Below, piece after piece: positions 34,960 through 43,678 of a stretch of 64,000 nt of DNA. Source of the DNA: Mycolicibacterium lacusdiani. GTDB taxonomy: Bacteria > Actinomycetota > Actinomycetes > Mycobacteriales > Mycobacteriaceae. The notes beneath the pieces are model-generated. The model was given only the letters and a program-made list of their open reading frames with translations. It made no database searches and had not been told where the DNA came from. How positions within the stretch are numbered: position 1 is the stretch's first letter; each line of letters opens with the position of its first letter. A program made the position numbers and the translations under genes. The stretch spans positions 558,001 to 622,000 of the forward strand of contig NZ_JAKCFC010000003.1 in assembly GCF_021916785.1 (NCBI RefSeq), given 5' to 3'.

Positions 34960-35826
34960 ATGACCGAATCGTCCGATCTGCCGTCACTGTGGTCACACGA
35001 CCCGCACACCGAGTTGATGTTTCGCATTGGCGATCAGGTCGCCGACATCGACGCCGAACTCACGCCGGGGTTCCGCGGGAAGAAGACCGACGCACCCACC
35101 CTGCAGGCCGAGCGCAACATCCGATTCGCCGAACTGCAGGAGCAGCTCTACGCCAACAGCCGCGCCGGAGAGACCCGCTCGGTGCTGCTGGTGCTGCAGG
35201 GCATGGACACGGCGGGCAAGGGCGGGATCGTCAAACACGTTGTCGGGGGCGGCAATCCGCAGGGTATCCAGTACCGGAGCTTCGGCAAGCCGACCGCTGA
35301 GGAGTTGTCGCACCACTACCTCTGGCGGATCCGCAATGCGCTGCCGACACCGGGCCACATCGGGGTGTTCGACCGCTCGCACTACGAGGACGTACTGATC
35401 GTGCGTGTGCACGATCTCGTACCGCCCGAGATGTGGGAACCGCGCTACGACGAGATCAACGCATTCGAACGTGAACTCGTCGACGGCGGAACCACTCTGG
35501 TGAAGGTCGCGATGTTCGTCTCGCTCACCGAGCAGAAGAAGCGGCTGGCCGAGCGACTCGAGCGGCCCGACAAGTACTGGAAGTACAACCCCGCCGACAT
35601 CGACGAGCGACTGAAGTGGCCGATGTACGAGCAGGCGTACCAGGCGATGCTGGACCGAACGTCGACGGACTACGCGCCGTGGCACGTCGTGCCGTGCAAC
35701 CGCAAGTGGTATAGCAGGCTAGCGATCACCGAGCTCCTCATCGAAGCTCTCAAGCGCCTCAACATGTCCTGGCCCCCAGCTGATTTCGACGTCGAGGTGG
35801 AGAAGAAGCGCCTCGCAAACGCGTGA
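34960..35826 (+). CDS. PPK2-family polyphosphate:nucleotide phosphotransferase
   Basis: 288 residues. P-loop LVLQGMDTAGKGG (Walker A), then FDRSHYEDVLIVRVHDLVP (lid/Walker B region with DRSHYED) and WKYNPADIDER near the C-terminus. This is the polyphosphate:nucleotide phosphotransferase branch (AMP- or mixed nucleotide-phosphorylating PPK2), different from the second PPK2 at 48617. It transfers phosphate from polyphosphate to a nucleotide. ATG 34960 is 4 bp after the TetR stop, which suggests an operon. Confidence 0.9.
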   Translation: MTESSDLPSLWSHDPHTELMFRIGDQVADIDAELTPGFRGKKTDAPTLQAERNIRFAELQEQLYANSRAGETRSVLLVLQGMDTAGKGGIVKHVVGGGNPQGIQYRSFGKPTAEELSHHYLWRIRNALPTPGHIGVFDRSHYEDVLIVRVHDLVPPEMWEPRYDEINAFERELVDGGTTLVKVAMFVSLTEQKKRLAERLERPDKYWKYNPADIDERLKWPMYEQAYQAMLDRTSTDYAPWHVVPCNRKWYSRLAITELLIEALKRLNMSWPPADFDVEVEKKRLANA

Positions 35827-35834
35827 GTTCGCGC

Positions 35835-36695
35835 CTAGTAGTTGTAGAAGCCCTTACCCGACTTCTTGCCCAGCTGGCCGGCCTCGACCATGCGCTGTAG
35901 CAGCGGCGGCGGGCCGTAGAGCGGCTCCTTGAACTCGGAGAACATCGAGTCCGCGATGAGCTTCAGCGTGTCCAACCCGACCAGGTCGGAGAGTTTGAGC
36001 GGGCCCATCGGGTGCGAAAGCCCGGCGACGACAGCGGTGTCGATGTCCTCGACCGTGGCGACCCCGGCCTCGGCCATCCGGATCGCCGACAGCAGGAACG
36101 GCACCAGCAGGGCGTTGACGACGAAGCCCGAGCGGTCGGTGCAGCGCACGACCTTCTTGCCGAGCGTCTCGCCCGCGAACTGCTCGACGCGAGCCAACGC
36201 CTCGTCGGTCGTGACAAGCGTCGGCACCAGCTCGACCAGCGGCAGCACCGGCACCGGGTTGAAGAAGTGCAGACCCAGCACGCGGCTGGGGTTCTTGGTG
36301 GCCGCGGCGATCTTCATGATCGGGATGCTGGAAGTGTTCGACGCCAACACCGCGTCGGGATCGGCGATGACCTCGTCGAGCTGCGCGAAGACCTTCGCCT
36401 TGACCGCCGCGTCCTCGACGATGGCCTCGACCACCAGCTGGCGGTCGGCCAGGTCGGCGATGTCGGTGGCGACGCTGAGCCGGGCGAGCGCGTCGTCGCG
36501 TTCGGCCTCGGTGAGCTTGCCGCGGCTGACGCCACGCTCCAGCGACGAGACGATGCGGCCACGCCCGGCCTCCGCGAGCGCCTCGGTGGGCTCGTAGATG
36601 CGCACGTCCACACCGGCACGCAGCGACACCTCGGCGATGCCAGCACCCATTTGCCCGGCGCCGACGACGCCTACCCGTTCAATAGTCATGGTCAC
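35835..36695 (-). CDS. fadB2: 3-hydroxybutyryl-CoA dehydrogenase
   Basis: 286 residues. NAD-binding RVGVVGAGQMGAGIAE at the N-terminus, catalytic His in GLHFFNPVPVLPLVE, and GFVVNALLVPFLLSAIRM and a C-terminal helical domain ending KKSGKGFYNY. It oxidises or reduces the 3-hydroxy group of short acyl-CoA. GTG 36695 gives the same length as the M. tuberculosis protein; ATG 36689 is close behind. It is downstream of icl, from which a strong hairpin separates it. Confidence 0.94.
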   Translation of the reverse strand: MTMTIERVGVVGAGQMGAGIAEVSLRAGVDVRIYEPTEALAEAGRGRIVSSLERGVSRGKLTEAERDDALARLSVATDIADLADRQLVVEAIVEDAAVKAKVFAQLDEVIADPDAVLASNTSSIPIMKIAAATKNPSRVLGLHFFNPVPVLPLVELVPTLVTTDEALARVEQFAGETLGKKVVRCTDRSGFVVNALLVPFLLSAIRMAEAGVATVEDIDTAVVAGLSHPMGPLKLSDLVGLDTLKLIADSMFSEFKEPLYGPPPLLQRMVEAGQLGKKSGKGFYNY

Positions 36696-36708
36696 TTTCT
36701 AACGCGAA

Positions 36709-36758
36709 CAGACGCCAACTCGCACACCCGGGGTACCAAGCGAGCGAGTTGGCGTCTG
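36709..36758. terminator. Perfect 15-bp palindrome between icl and fadB2
   Basis: CAGACGCCAACTCGC (36709-36723) is perfectly complementary to GCGAGTTGGCGTCTG (36744-36758) across a 20-nt loop. It begins 17 bp after the icl stop in the direction of transcription. No U-run follows, but such stems act as terminators or mRNA stabilisers in mycobacteria. The motif resembles intergenic hairpins that recur in Mycolicibacterium genomes. Confidence 0.65.
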
Positions 36759-36775
36759 CTGAGCGGATCAGGGAC

Positions 36776-38062
36776 TTAGTGGAACTGGCCCTCTTCGGTC
36801 GAGCCCGCGAGTGCGGTGGTCGACGAGGTGGGATCCACGGTGGTGGCGATCCGGTCGAAGTAGCCGGCGCCGACCTCGCGCTGGTGCTTCGTCGCGGTGT
36901 AGCCGCGCTCCTCGGCGGCGAACTCGCGCTCCTGCAGCTCGACGTAGGCGCTCATCTGGTTGCGGGCGTAGCCGTGGGCCAGATCGAACATCGAGTAGTT
37001 GAGGGCGTGGAAGCCGGCGAGGGTGATGAACTGGAACTTGAAGCCCATGGCGCCCAGCTCGTTCTGGAACTTCGCGATGGTCGAGTCGTCCAGGTGCTGC
37101 TTCCAGTTGAACGACGGGGAGCAGTTGTAGGCCAGCATCTGGTCGGGGAACTCGCTCTTGACGCCCTCGGCGAACTTCTTGGCCAGCTCGAGGTCAGGGG
37201 TGCCGGTCTCCATCCAGATGAGGTCGGAGTACGGCGCGTAGGCCTTGGCGCGGGCGATGCAGGGCTCCAGGCCGTTCTTGACGTGGTAGAAGCCTTCCTT
37301 GGTCCGCTCACCGGTGATGAACGGCTGGTCGCGCTCGTCGACGTCGGAGGTGATCAGCGTCGCGGCCTCGGCGTCGGTACGGGCGATGACGACCGTGGGC
37401 ACGTCGGCGACGTCGGCCGCGAGACGGGCCGAGGTCAGGGTGCGGATGTGCTGCTGGGTGGGGATGAGCACCTTGCCACCGAGGTGGCCGCACTTCTTCT
37501 CCGAGGCCAGCTGGTCCTCCCAGTGCGAACCGGCGACACCGGCGGCGATCATGGCCTTCTGCAGCTCGTAGACGTTCAGCGCGCCACCGAAGCCGGCCTC
37601 GCCGTCGGCGACGATCGGGGCCAGCCAGTTCTCGACGGACCGGTCACCCTCGACCTTGGCGATCTGGTCGGCGCGCAGCAGTGCATTGTTGATGCGGCGG
37701 ATCACCTGAGGCACCGAGTTGGCCGGGTAGAGGCTCTGGTCGGGGTAGGTGTGGCCGGACAGGTTCGCGTCACCGGCGACCTGCCAACCCGACAGGTAGA
37801 TGGCCTTGAGGCCGGCGCGGACCTGCTGCACGGCCTGGTTGCCGGTCAGGGCGCCAAGCGAGTTGACGTAGTCCATGCTGTGGAGCTGCTCCCACAGCAC
37901 CTCGGAGCCACGGCGGGCGAGCGTGCTCTCCTCGACGACGTGTCCCTGCAGGGCGACGACGTCCTCGGCGCTGTAGGTGCGCTCGATGCCCTTCCAGCGG
38001 GGGTTGGTGTTCCAGTCGTGCTGGATCTGCTCGGGGCTCTTCGGCGTGCCGACGGTGGACAT
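36776..38062 (-). CDS. icl: Isocitrate lyase
   Basis: 428 residues, the same length as M. tuberculosis Icl1. The catalytic loop [11 protein letters not shown] holds the active Cys; the Mg-binding DGEAGFGG and the family text [20 protein letters not shown] are intact. It splits isocitrate to glyoxylate and succinate, the first glyoxylate-shunt step and part of the methylcitrate cycle, needed for growth on fatty acids and acetate. The upstream 259 bp hold RamB-type half-sites. The ATG at 38062 follows AAGGAG. Confidence 0.97.
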   Translation of the reverse strand: MSTVGTPKSPEQIQHDWNTNPRWKGIERTYSAEDVVALQGHVVEESTLARRGSEVLWEQLHSMDYVNSLGALTGNQAVQQVRAGLKAIYLSGWQVAGDANLSGHTYPDQSLYPANSVPQVIRRINNALLRADQIAKVEGDRSVENWLAPIVADGEAGFGGALNVYELQKAMIAAGVAGSHWEDQLASEKKCGHLGGKVLIPTQQHIRTLTSARLAADVADVPTVVIARTDAEAATLITSDVDERDQPFITGERTKEGFYHVKNGLEPCIARAKAYAPYSDLIWMETGTPDLELAKKFAEGVKSEFPDQMLAYNCSPSFNWKQHLDDSTIAKFQNELGAMGFKFQFITLAGFHALNYSMFDLAHGYARNQMSAYVELQEREFAAEERGYTATKHQREVGAGYFDRIATTVDPTSSTTALAGSTEEGQFH

Positions 38063-38214
38063 GATGCTCCTTCGATTACTTCATTTGCGATGTCGTCGCG
38101 GTGCATTTTGTTAACACCGCAGCGATTCAAGTCGAGTGCTACATCGACCATGACACAGGGCATAACCGCAGGTCCACCAGTTTCGCTTGCCAATTTTCGC
38201 CAAGCAGATCCGAC

Positions 38215-38234
38215 AACTTGCGAAGTTTGCGAAG
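38215..38234. promoter_or_regulatory. RamB-like half-sites in the icl promoter region
   Basis: AACTTGCGAAGTTTGCGAAG at 38215-38234 contains two direct copies of the half-site TTGCGAAG. The minus-strand reading CTTCGCAA is the same core as the ramB dyad at 39181-39201. RamB is known in M. tuberculosis and Corynebacterium to bind upstream of icl and ramB. The site is about 150 bp upstream of the icl start. More AT-rich TTTCGC/TTCGCC text at 38181-38204 may add weaker sites. Confidence 0.55.
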
Positions 38235-38291
38235 GTCGCACCGGCCTGAACCGGTTCAGAAGTTACCGCTGGGTAACGCCTTTTCGCAGGT

Positions 38292-38307
38292 CAGTACGCT
38301 CGTACTG
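38292..38307. terminator. Short inverted repeat after the thioesterase gene
   Basis: CAGTAC (38292-38297) and GTACTG (38302-38307) form a perfect 6-bp stem with a 4-nt loop, 15 bp beyond the thioesterase stop. Next to it GTTACC/GGGTAAC at 38261-38277 also pairs. They may end the upstream transcript or bind a regulator of icl. Confidence 0.35.
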
Positions 38308-38321
38308 TTAGAACCGCGGGG

Positions 38322-39161
38322 TCACAGCGCGAAGATGCAGGCGACCGCTTTCGTCACGTCGCCGACGGCATATGTGAGCGTCGTAACAGTCCGGTCGGTC
38401 AGCTCTTCGCCGAACTGGTCGGTCGATCCGGCGGGATGGACGTGGCGGACGATGTCCAGCTCGTCACCGAGGGCGACCGGGAGATCGTGCTCGATGGTGA
38501 CGCGCACCGGGCCTGCCATCAGCTCGGGCTGCTCGTGCAGGTAGTCCTCGACGACGCTCCAGTACACGGAGTTGTTCATGTGGTCGAAGATGTCGATGTC
38601 GCTCACCCGCACCGGGTACCGGCGCGCGTGTTCGGCGTCCTCGCGGTCACCCGGCTTGAGGTAGGCCTTCCAGCGCAGCCTGTTCACCGGCGTCGTGCGC
38701 TGCAGCCCGGCGATGAAGTCGTCGCTGATGCGTGCCGGCCCCTGGGTCTCGCGGTTGATGTTGATCCAGAACGCCTCGGACTCCATCAGCCCGCCCTTGC
38801 GCCCGTCGATGCGGACCCGCATCTCGCACCACCGGTTCGACGTGCCCGAGCACCAGCGCCGCAGCCGCAGCATGTCCTTGAACTCGATGGGCCTGATCAG
38901 GTCGATCATCGTGCGGCGGACGATCCACAGCGGATGGGTCTCCTCGAAGCCCATCTCCCGCAGCTGATCCGAGCCGATGTCCTGGATGTGCCGGGTAGCG
39001 GCGTCGAACTTGAGCCTGCCCTCGCGGTTGACGTCGGCGACGCGCAGCGGCCACTCGACGTCGAAGACGTCCGGGTGCGGATCGGGCACGGGCATCATGG
39101 CCTTCAGCAGGCCCTTCGAGGCGCCTGCACCACTGGTGTTCACGGGCTTCGATACTGCCAC
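38322..39161 (-). CDS. Acyl-ACP thioesterase (hotdog fold, Rv0466-like)
   Basis: 279 residues from GTG 39161. It is a two-hotdog protein of the acyl-ACP thioesterase family: IQDIGSDQLREMG and the first catalytic-type segment, then FDHMNNSVYWSVVEDYL (the DHMNN motif with catalytic Asp/Asn) in the second half. It would release a fatty acid or acyl group from ACP or CoA. The M. tuberculosis homologue lies between icl1 and ramB exactly as here. Divergent from ramB across 59 bp, so RamB probably controls it as well. Confidence 0.9.
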   Translation of the reverse strand: MAVSKPVNTSGAGASKGLLKAMMPVPDPHPDVFDVEWPLRVADVNREGRLKFDAATRHIQDIGSDQLREMGFEETHPLWIVRRTMIDLIRPIEFKDMLRLRRWCSGTSNRWCEMRVRIDGRKGGLMESEAFWININRETQGPARISDDFIAGLQRTTPVNRLRWKAYLKPGDREDAEHARRYPVRVSDIDIFDHMNNSVYWSVVEDYLHEQPELMAGPVRVTIEHDLPVALGDELDIVRHVHPAGSTDQFGEELTDRTVTTLTYAVGDVTKAVACIFAL

Positions 39162-39180
39162 AGTGCCGCGTCTGCCAAGA

Positions 39181-39201
39181 CTGCAAAGGCACCCTTCGCA
39201 G
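39181..39201. promoter_or_regulatory. RamB operator candidate between ramB and the thioesterase
   Basis: CTGCAAAG (39181-39188) and CTTCGCAG (39194-39201) form a 21-bp imperfect palindrome with one mismatch and a 5-nt spacer. It covers the -35 position of ramB, whose -10 is TACGCT at 39209-39214. RamB binding here would give autorepression, as reported in M. tuberculosis. Confidence 0.6.
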
Positions 39202-39208
39202 AGTTGAC

Positions 39209-39214
39209 TACGCT
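39209..39214 (+). promoter_or_regulatory. -10 hexamer of leaderless ramB
   Basis: TACGCT ends 6 nt before the GTG at 39221, so transcription would start at the start codon. Confidence 0.45.
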
Positions 39215-39220
39215 GGTCTG

Positions 39221-40636
39221 GTGGCCAAGACCTTCGTCGGATCACGGGTGCGTCAGCTCCGCAGCGAGCGCGGCTTCAGCCAGGCCGCGCTGGCGCAGAT
39301 GCTCGAGATCTCGCCGAGCTACCTCAACCAGATCGAGCACGACGTCCGTCCCCTGACCGTCTCGGTATTGCTGCGCATCACCGAGGTGTTCGGCGTCGAC
39401 GCCACGTTCTTCGCCTCGCAGGACGACACCCGGCTGGTCGCCGAACTGCGCGAGGTGTCCCTCGACGTCGACCTCGGCATCGAGGTGGACCAGACCGAAC
39501 TGGCCGACATCGTCAACTCCCACCCCACGCTGGCCCGCGCCATGGTCAACCTGCACCAGCGCTACCGACTGACCGCCACGCAACTGGCGGCGGCCACCGA
39601 GGACCGATTCTCCGACGGCAGCGGCACGGGGTCGATCACAATGCCGCACGAAGAGGTGCGCGACTTCTTCTACCAGCGGCAGAACTACCTCGACGAACTC
39701 GACACGGCCGCCGAGGATTTGACGATCCGGATGCGGATGCACCGCGCCGAGCTGGCCCGCGAACTGTCCGACCGGCTACGTGCCGTGCACGACGTCCGCA
39801 TCGTGCGGCGCAACGACCTCGGGGACACCGTGCTGCACCGGTTCGACCCCGAGACCAAGACGCTGGAGATCGGCGGGCACCTCTCCTCGGGCCAGGTGGT
39901 GTTCAAGCTCGCCGCCGAGCTGGCCTACCTCGAGTTCGGCCACCTGATCGACGCGCGGGTCGACGAGGGCAACTTCACCAGCGACGAGTCCCGCACCCTG
40001 GCACGGCTGGGCCTGGCCAACTACTTCGCCGCCGCGACGGTGCTGCCCTACCGCCAATTCCACGACGTCGCCGAGAACTTCCGCTACGACGTCGAGCGGC
40101 TCTCGGCGTTCTACTCGGTCAGCTACGAGACCATCGCGCACCGGTTGTCCACGCTGCAGCGCCCGTCGATGCGCGGCGTCCCGCTGTCGTTCGTCCGCGT
40201 CGACCGGGCGGGAAACATGTCGAAACGGCAGTCCGCCACCGGTTTTCACTTCTCGTCGGCCGGTGGCACCTGCCCGCTGTGGAACGTCTACGAGACATTC
40301 GCCAACCCGGGCAAGATCCTGGTGCAGATCGCTCAGATGCCCGACGGCAGGCACTACATGTGGGTGGCCCGCACCGTCGAGCGCCGCGCAGCGCGGTACG
40401 GCCAGCCCGGCAAGACATTCGCCATCGGCCTGGGGTGCGAGCTGCGACATGCGCACCGGCTGATCTACTCCGAGGGGCTCGACCTCTCCAGCGAGGTCGG
40501 GACGCCGATCGGCGCCGGCTGCCGGGTGTGCGAACGGGACAACTGCCCGCAACGCGCCTTCCCCGCCCTCGGCCGCGCGCTGGACCTCGACGAGCACCGC
40601 AGCACCGTCTCGCCGTACCTGGTCAAGCATCCCTAG
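39221..40636 (+). CDS. ramB: Transcriptional regulator RamB of acetate metabolism
   Basis: 471 residues. N-terminal XRE helix-turn-helix (about 8-60, RQLRSERGFSQAALAQMLEISPSYLNQIE across it), an IrrE/ImmA-like peptidase-type segment in the middle (about 160-240) and a C-terminal DUF2083 domain containing four Cys (CPLWN, CRVC, CPQR) typical of the ScfR/RamB group. It regulates icl and related genes of acetate and propionate use. The gene is divergent from the thioesterase and precedes a carboxymuconolactone decarboxylase-like gene by 10 bp. Confidence 0.96.
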   Translation: MAKTFVGSRVRQLRSERGFSQAALAQMLEISPSYLNQIEHDVRPLTVSVLLRITEVFGVDATFFASQDDTRLVAELREVSLDVDLGIEVDQTELADIVNSHPTLARAMVNLHQRYRLTATQLAAATEDRFSDGSGTGSITMPHEEVRDFFYQRQNYLDELDTAAEDLTIRMRMHRAELARELSDRLRAVHDVRIVRRNDLGDTVLHRFDPETKTLEIGGHLSSGQVVFKLAAELAYLEFGHLIDARVDEGNFTSDESRTLARLGLANYFAAATVLPYRQFHDVAENFRYDVERLSAFYSVSYETIAHRLSTLQRPSMRGVPLSFVRVDRAGNMSKRQSATGFHFSSAGGTCPLWNVYETFANPGKILVQIAQMPDGRHYMWVARTVERRAARYGQPGKTFAIGLGCELRHAHRLIYSEGLDLSSEVGTPIGAGCRVCERDNCPQRAFPALGRALDLDEHRSTVSPYLVKHP

Positions 40637-40646
40637 ACTCGGGAGC

Positions 40647-41213
40647 GTGAGCGCACCCGATCGGACCCCCGAAGCCGCCCCCGCCCGCGTCCAACCCGGA
40701 GGGTTCCGCGAACTCGGCCCCCTCAACTGGGTGATCGCCAAGCTCGGCGCCAGGGCCATCCGCGCGCCGCGTTTCGCGCTGTTCAACGTCCTCGGGCAGC
40801 ACCACCTGCTGTTTCTGCTGTGGCTGCCCTACTCCGGGGCGCTGCTCGGCATGGGCAAGCTGCCGAAGCAGGAGGCCGAACTGGTGATCCTGCGCGTCGG
40901 GCACCTGCGCAACTGCGAGTACGAACTGCAGCAGCACCGTCGGCTGGCCCGCAGCCGCGGGGTGGACACCGAGATGCAGGCACGCATCTTCGAGGGCCCG
41001 GACGCCGAAGGGCTGACCGACCGGCAACGCGTGCTCATCACCGCGACCGACGAGTTCGTGATCACCCGCTCCATGTCCACCGAGACGTGGACCGCGCTGT
41101 CGAGCTACCTGAGCAAGAAGCAGCTCATCGAATTCTGCATGCTGGCAGCCAATTACGACGGGCTGGCCGCGACGATGGCGACGCTGCGCATCCCGCTGGA
41201 CTTCCCGGACTAG
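40647..41213 (+). CDS. Carboxymuconolactone decarboxylase/AhpD-like protein (Rv0464c-like)
   Basis: 188 residues, all-helical AhpD-like fold. The active-site helix reads RVGHLRNCEYELQQH, so the N-C-x-Y-E-x3-H signature of the family is present but the second Cys of AhpD is not; peroxidase function is therefore doubtful. A TAGACT hexamer (40634-40639) ends 7 nt before GTG 40647, consistent with a leaderless start. It converges on the Rv0463-like gene, 11 bp apart. Confidence 0.87.
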   Translation: MSAPDRTPEAAPARVQPGGFRELGPLNWVIAKLGARAIRAPRFALFNVLGQHHLLFLLWLPYSGALLGMGKLPKQEAELVILRVGHLRNCEYELQQHRRLARSRGVDTEMQARIFEGPDAEGLTDRQRVLITATDEFVITRSMSTETWTALSSYLSKKQLIEFCMLAANYDGLAATMATLRIPLDFPD

Positions 41214-41224
41214 GCCCCGGGATC

Positions 41225-41494
41225 TTAGAGGTACGTCACGCCCAGCACGATGACCGTGAACAGCACCGGCGCCATCGGCAGGCACCACAGGAACCACGCC
41301 TTGGCGTAGGACTTCCGGTCCCGGAAGCGCTTGCCGAGCAGGACCGCGACGACGGCGACGAGCACCGTCGCTGCCGCAACCACCAGCACCCAGGTACTGA
41401 CCGACGTCGTCCCAATCGCCAGCGAGATGGCCACCAGCCACAGCGCATGGCCGATGATCAGCCCGCCGATCCCGGCGACTACGACGGATCTCAA
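41225..41494 (-). CDS. Small membrane protein (Rv0463-like)
   Basis: 89 residues with three hydrophobic helices (about 4-24, 33-54 and 69-88) and a short basic loop KRFRDRKSYAKAW. The family is unknown. It starts 4 bp after lpdC on the same strand, as in M. tuberculosis, so it is probably cotranscribed with lpdC. Confidence 0.8.
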   Translation of the reverse strand: MRSVVVAGIGGLIIGHALWLVAISLAIGTTSVSTWVLVVAAATVLVAVVAVLLGKRFRDRKSYAKAWFLWCLPMAPVLFTVIVLGVTYL

Positions 41495-41498
41495 CGGG

Positions 41499-42893
41499 TC
41501 AGAAGTTGATCATGTGGCCGGCCAGGCCGTGGAAGCACTCCTGCAACGCCTCCGACAGCGTCGGGTGGGTGTGCACGTTGCGGGCCAGTTCGTTGACCGT
41601 GAGGTCCCACTTCTGTGCCAGCGTCAGCTCGGGCAGCAGCTCGGACACGTCGTGACCGATCAGGTGTCCACCGAGCAGTTCGCCGTACTTCGCGTCGGCG
41701 ATCACCTTGACGAAGCCGCCCGGCTCGCCGAGGCCGTGCGCCTTGCCGTTGGCCGTCAGCGGGAACTTCGCCACCTTGACGTCGTAGCCCTCGTCGCGTG
41801 CCTGCTGCTCGGTGAGGCCGAAGCTGGCGACCTGCGGCTGGCAGAACGTGGCGCGCGGCATCATCCGGTAGTCGCCAAGCGGCAGCGTCTCGGCACCGGC
41901 GATGGTTTCGGCGGCGACGACGCCCATCGCCTCCGCGACGTGAGCGAGCTGCAGCTTGCCGGTGACGTCGCCGATGGCATAGATGTGCGGCTTGTTGGTG
42001 CGCATGTAGTCGTCGATGGCGATCCCGCCGCGGTCGTTCAGCTCGACGCCCGCCTTCTTCAGGTCGTAGCCATCGACGTTCGGCACGAAGCCGATGGCCT
42101 GCATGACCTTGTCGGGCTTGAGTTCGTCGGTCTTGCCGTCCTTGCTGATCTTCACGGTGACCTTGTCGCCGTCGTCGGTGATCGACTCGACCTTGGTGCC
42201 GGTGAGGATCTTCACGCCGAGCTTCTTGAAGGCCTTCTCAATTTCCTTGGAGACCTCGGCGTCCTCGTTGGGCAGCGCGCGCGGCAGGAATTCGACGATG
42301 GTCACGTCGACGCCGTAGTTCTTCATCACGTAGCCGAACTCCATGCCGATGGCGCCGGCACCGGCGATCACGATCGACCCGGGCAGGTCGCGCTCCATGA
42401 TCTGCTCTTCGTAGGTGATGACGTTCTTGCTCATCGACGTGCCGGGCACCAGCTTGGTGTGGGCGCCGGTCGAGATGATGGCGTTGTCGAACGTCAGCGT
42501 CTCGGTGCCGCCGTCGTTGAGGTCGACCTCGATGGTCTTGTCGTCGGTGAACCTGCCGTAGCCGTGGACCTCGGTGATCTTGTTCTTCTTCATCAGGAAG
42601 TGCACGCCCGCGACGCGGCCCTCGGCGACCTTGCGGCTGCGGTCGAACGCCGAGCCGTAGTCGAACGACACGTCGCCGTTGATGCCGAACTGCTTGGCTT
42701 CCTTGGTGAAGATGTGCGCCAGTTCGGCGTTGCGCAGCAGCGCCTTGCTGGGGATGCAACCCACGTTCAGGCAGACGCCGCCCCAGTACTTGGGTTCGAC
42801 GATGGCGGTGTTCAGCCCGAGCTGGGCGGCGCGAATGGCTGCCACGTATCCGCCGGGGCCAGCTCCGAGTACGACGACGTCATAGTGAGTCAC
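41499..42893 (-). CDS. lpdC: Dihydrolipoamide dehydrogenase
   Basis: 464 residues, FAD-containing disulfide reductase shared by pyruvate and branched-chain keto-acid dehydrogenases and, in M. tuberculosis, the AhpD/DlaT peroxidase system. FAD motif [19 protein letters not shown], redox-active CLNVGC, NAD motif [13 protein letters not shown], and the C-terminal catalytic [13 protein letters not shown] 42893 lies 6 nt after TAGGCT (42905-42900), so it may be leaderless. The small membrane gene follows at 4 bp. Confidence 0.97.
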   Translation of the reverse strand: MTHYDVVVLGAGPGGYVAAIRAAQLGLNTAIVEPKYWGGVCLNVGCIPSKALLRNAELAHIFTKEAKQFGINGDVSFDYGSAFDRSRKVAEGRVAGVHFLMKKNKITEVHGYGRFTDDKTIEVDLNDGGTETLTFDNAIISTGAHTKLVPGTSMSKNVITYEEQIMERDLPGSIVIAGAGAIGMEFGYVMKNYGVDVTIVEFLPRALPNEDAEVSKEIEKAFKKLGVKILTGTKVESITDDGDKVTVKISKDGKTDELKPDKVMQAIGFVPNVDGYDLKKAGVELNDRGGIAIDDYMRTNKPHIYAIGDVTGKLQLAHVAEAMGVVAAETIAGAETLPLGDYRMMPRATFCQPQVASFGLTEQQARDEGYDVKVAKFPLTANGKAHGLGEPGGFVKVIADAKYGELLGGHLIGHDVSELLPELTLAQKWDLTVNELARNVHTHPTLSEALQECFHGLAGHMINF

Positions 42894-42938
42894 GGTCCCA
42901 GCCTAATGGTGTCGGCCGCCGGACCGTCGGCCGATCCG

Positions 42939-43379
42939 CTACTGGCCGAACCAGCCGTAGACGTAGGAACCGTAGAGCAGCCCGGCTCCCGCGGTGGCCG
43001 CCAGCGGCGCCGACATCAGGGCGATCGAGAGTGCCGTGGCCAACGGCTTGCCGGGGACCATGGCGAGCAGCATGGCCGCCACCGAGCACACGACGAGGTA
43101 GACCAGCACCACGAACACCGGACCGGTCTTGTCGAGCGACGCGAACCACCACTCGTAGAGCGCCATGCCCGCGACGCCCGCCACGATCCAGACCCCCGCG
43201 AGCACCAGGCCGAGGACCCAGCGCTTGAGGGACGCGTGAGTACCGGGCACCTGCTCGGGCGGCGCGAAGATCGGGATCGGACCGGACGCGCCACTTGGCG
43301 GCTCGGCGGTGGCGACCTGGTGAGCCCCGGTGTCGAACAGCGGCGCCCAGTTCGACGTGGGCTCACCGGAGTCAGCCAA
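42939..43379 (-). CDS. Membrane protein, conserved in mycobacteria (Rv0461-like)
   Basis: 146 residues. A Pro/Ser-rich cytoplasmic N-terminus (about 1-50) is followed by three hydrophobic helices (about 54-74, 86-106 and 110-135). TTG at 43379, inside the end of the preceding gene, is the only upstream start in frame; this is unusual and the true N-terminus could differ. No family function is known. lpdC starts 46 bp downstream. Confidence 0.75.
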   Translation of the reverse strand: MADSGEPTSNWAPLFDTGAHQVATAEPPSGASGPIPIFAPPEQVPGTHASLKRWVLGLVLAGVWIVAGVAGMALYEWWFASLDKTGPVFVVLVYLVVCSVAAMLLAMVPGKPLATALSIALMSAPLAATAGAGLLYGSYVYGWFGQ

Positions 43380-43650
43380 GGGACACCGCCTGCATCGCGA
43401 CGAGGACGCCCAACCACCCCGGCGCGACGGACAGGACGAACACGCCGAACGTGGTGATCCAGCGCCGGCCGGAGCACAGCACCAGCAGGAGTCCGATCGT
43501 GCTGGGGACGGCCACGACGAGGCCGATGACGACGTCCGGCCGCACGGGTGCCCTGACGATCATGGTTGCCGCGATCCCGGCCATGAATCCGATCGCGACG
43601 CCGATGAGCATCGCACTGGTCAGCCACCACGCCCGCGGAAGCGGAATCAC
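43372..43650 (-). CDS. Small membrane protein (Rv0460-like)
   Basis: 92 residues from GTG 43650, with GGAGG directly before the start (spacing is short). Three hydrophobic helices: SAMLIGVAIGFMAGIAATMIV, VIGLVVAVPSTIGLLLVL and a third near GVFVLSVAPGWLGVLVAM (each read in separate stretches). The 3' end overlaps the next gene by 8 bp. The family is unknown. Confidence 0.72.
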   Translation of the reverse strand: MIPLPRAWWLTSAMLIGVAIGFMAGIAATMIVRAPVRPDVVIGLVVAVPSTIGLLLVLCSGRRWITTFGVFVLSVAPGWLGVLVAMQAVSLG

Positions 43651-43678
43651 CCCTCCACGGTAAGACTCCGGTGCGCTG

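Noticed and set aside
41331-43457. 708-codon open frame on the plus strand.
   Set aside because: It is antisense to lpdC, whose FAD, redox Cys and NAD motifs are intact.
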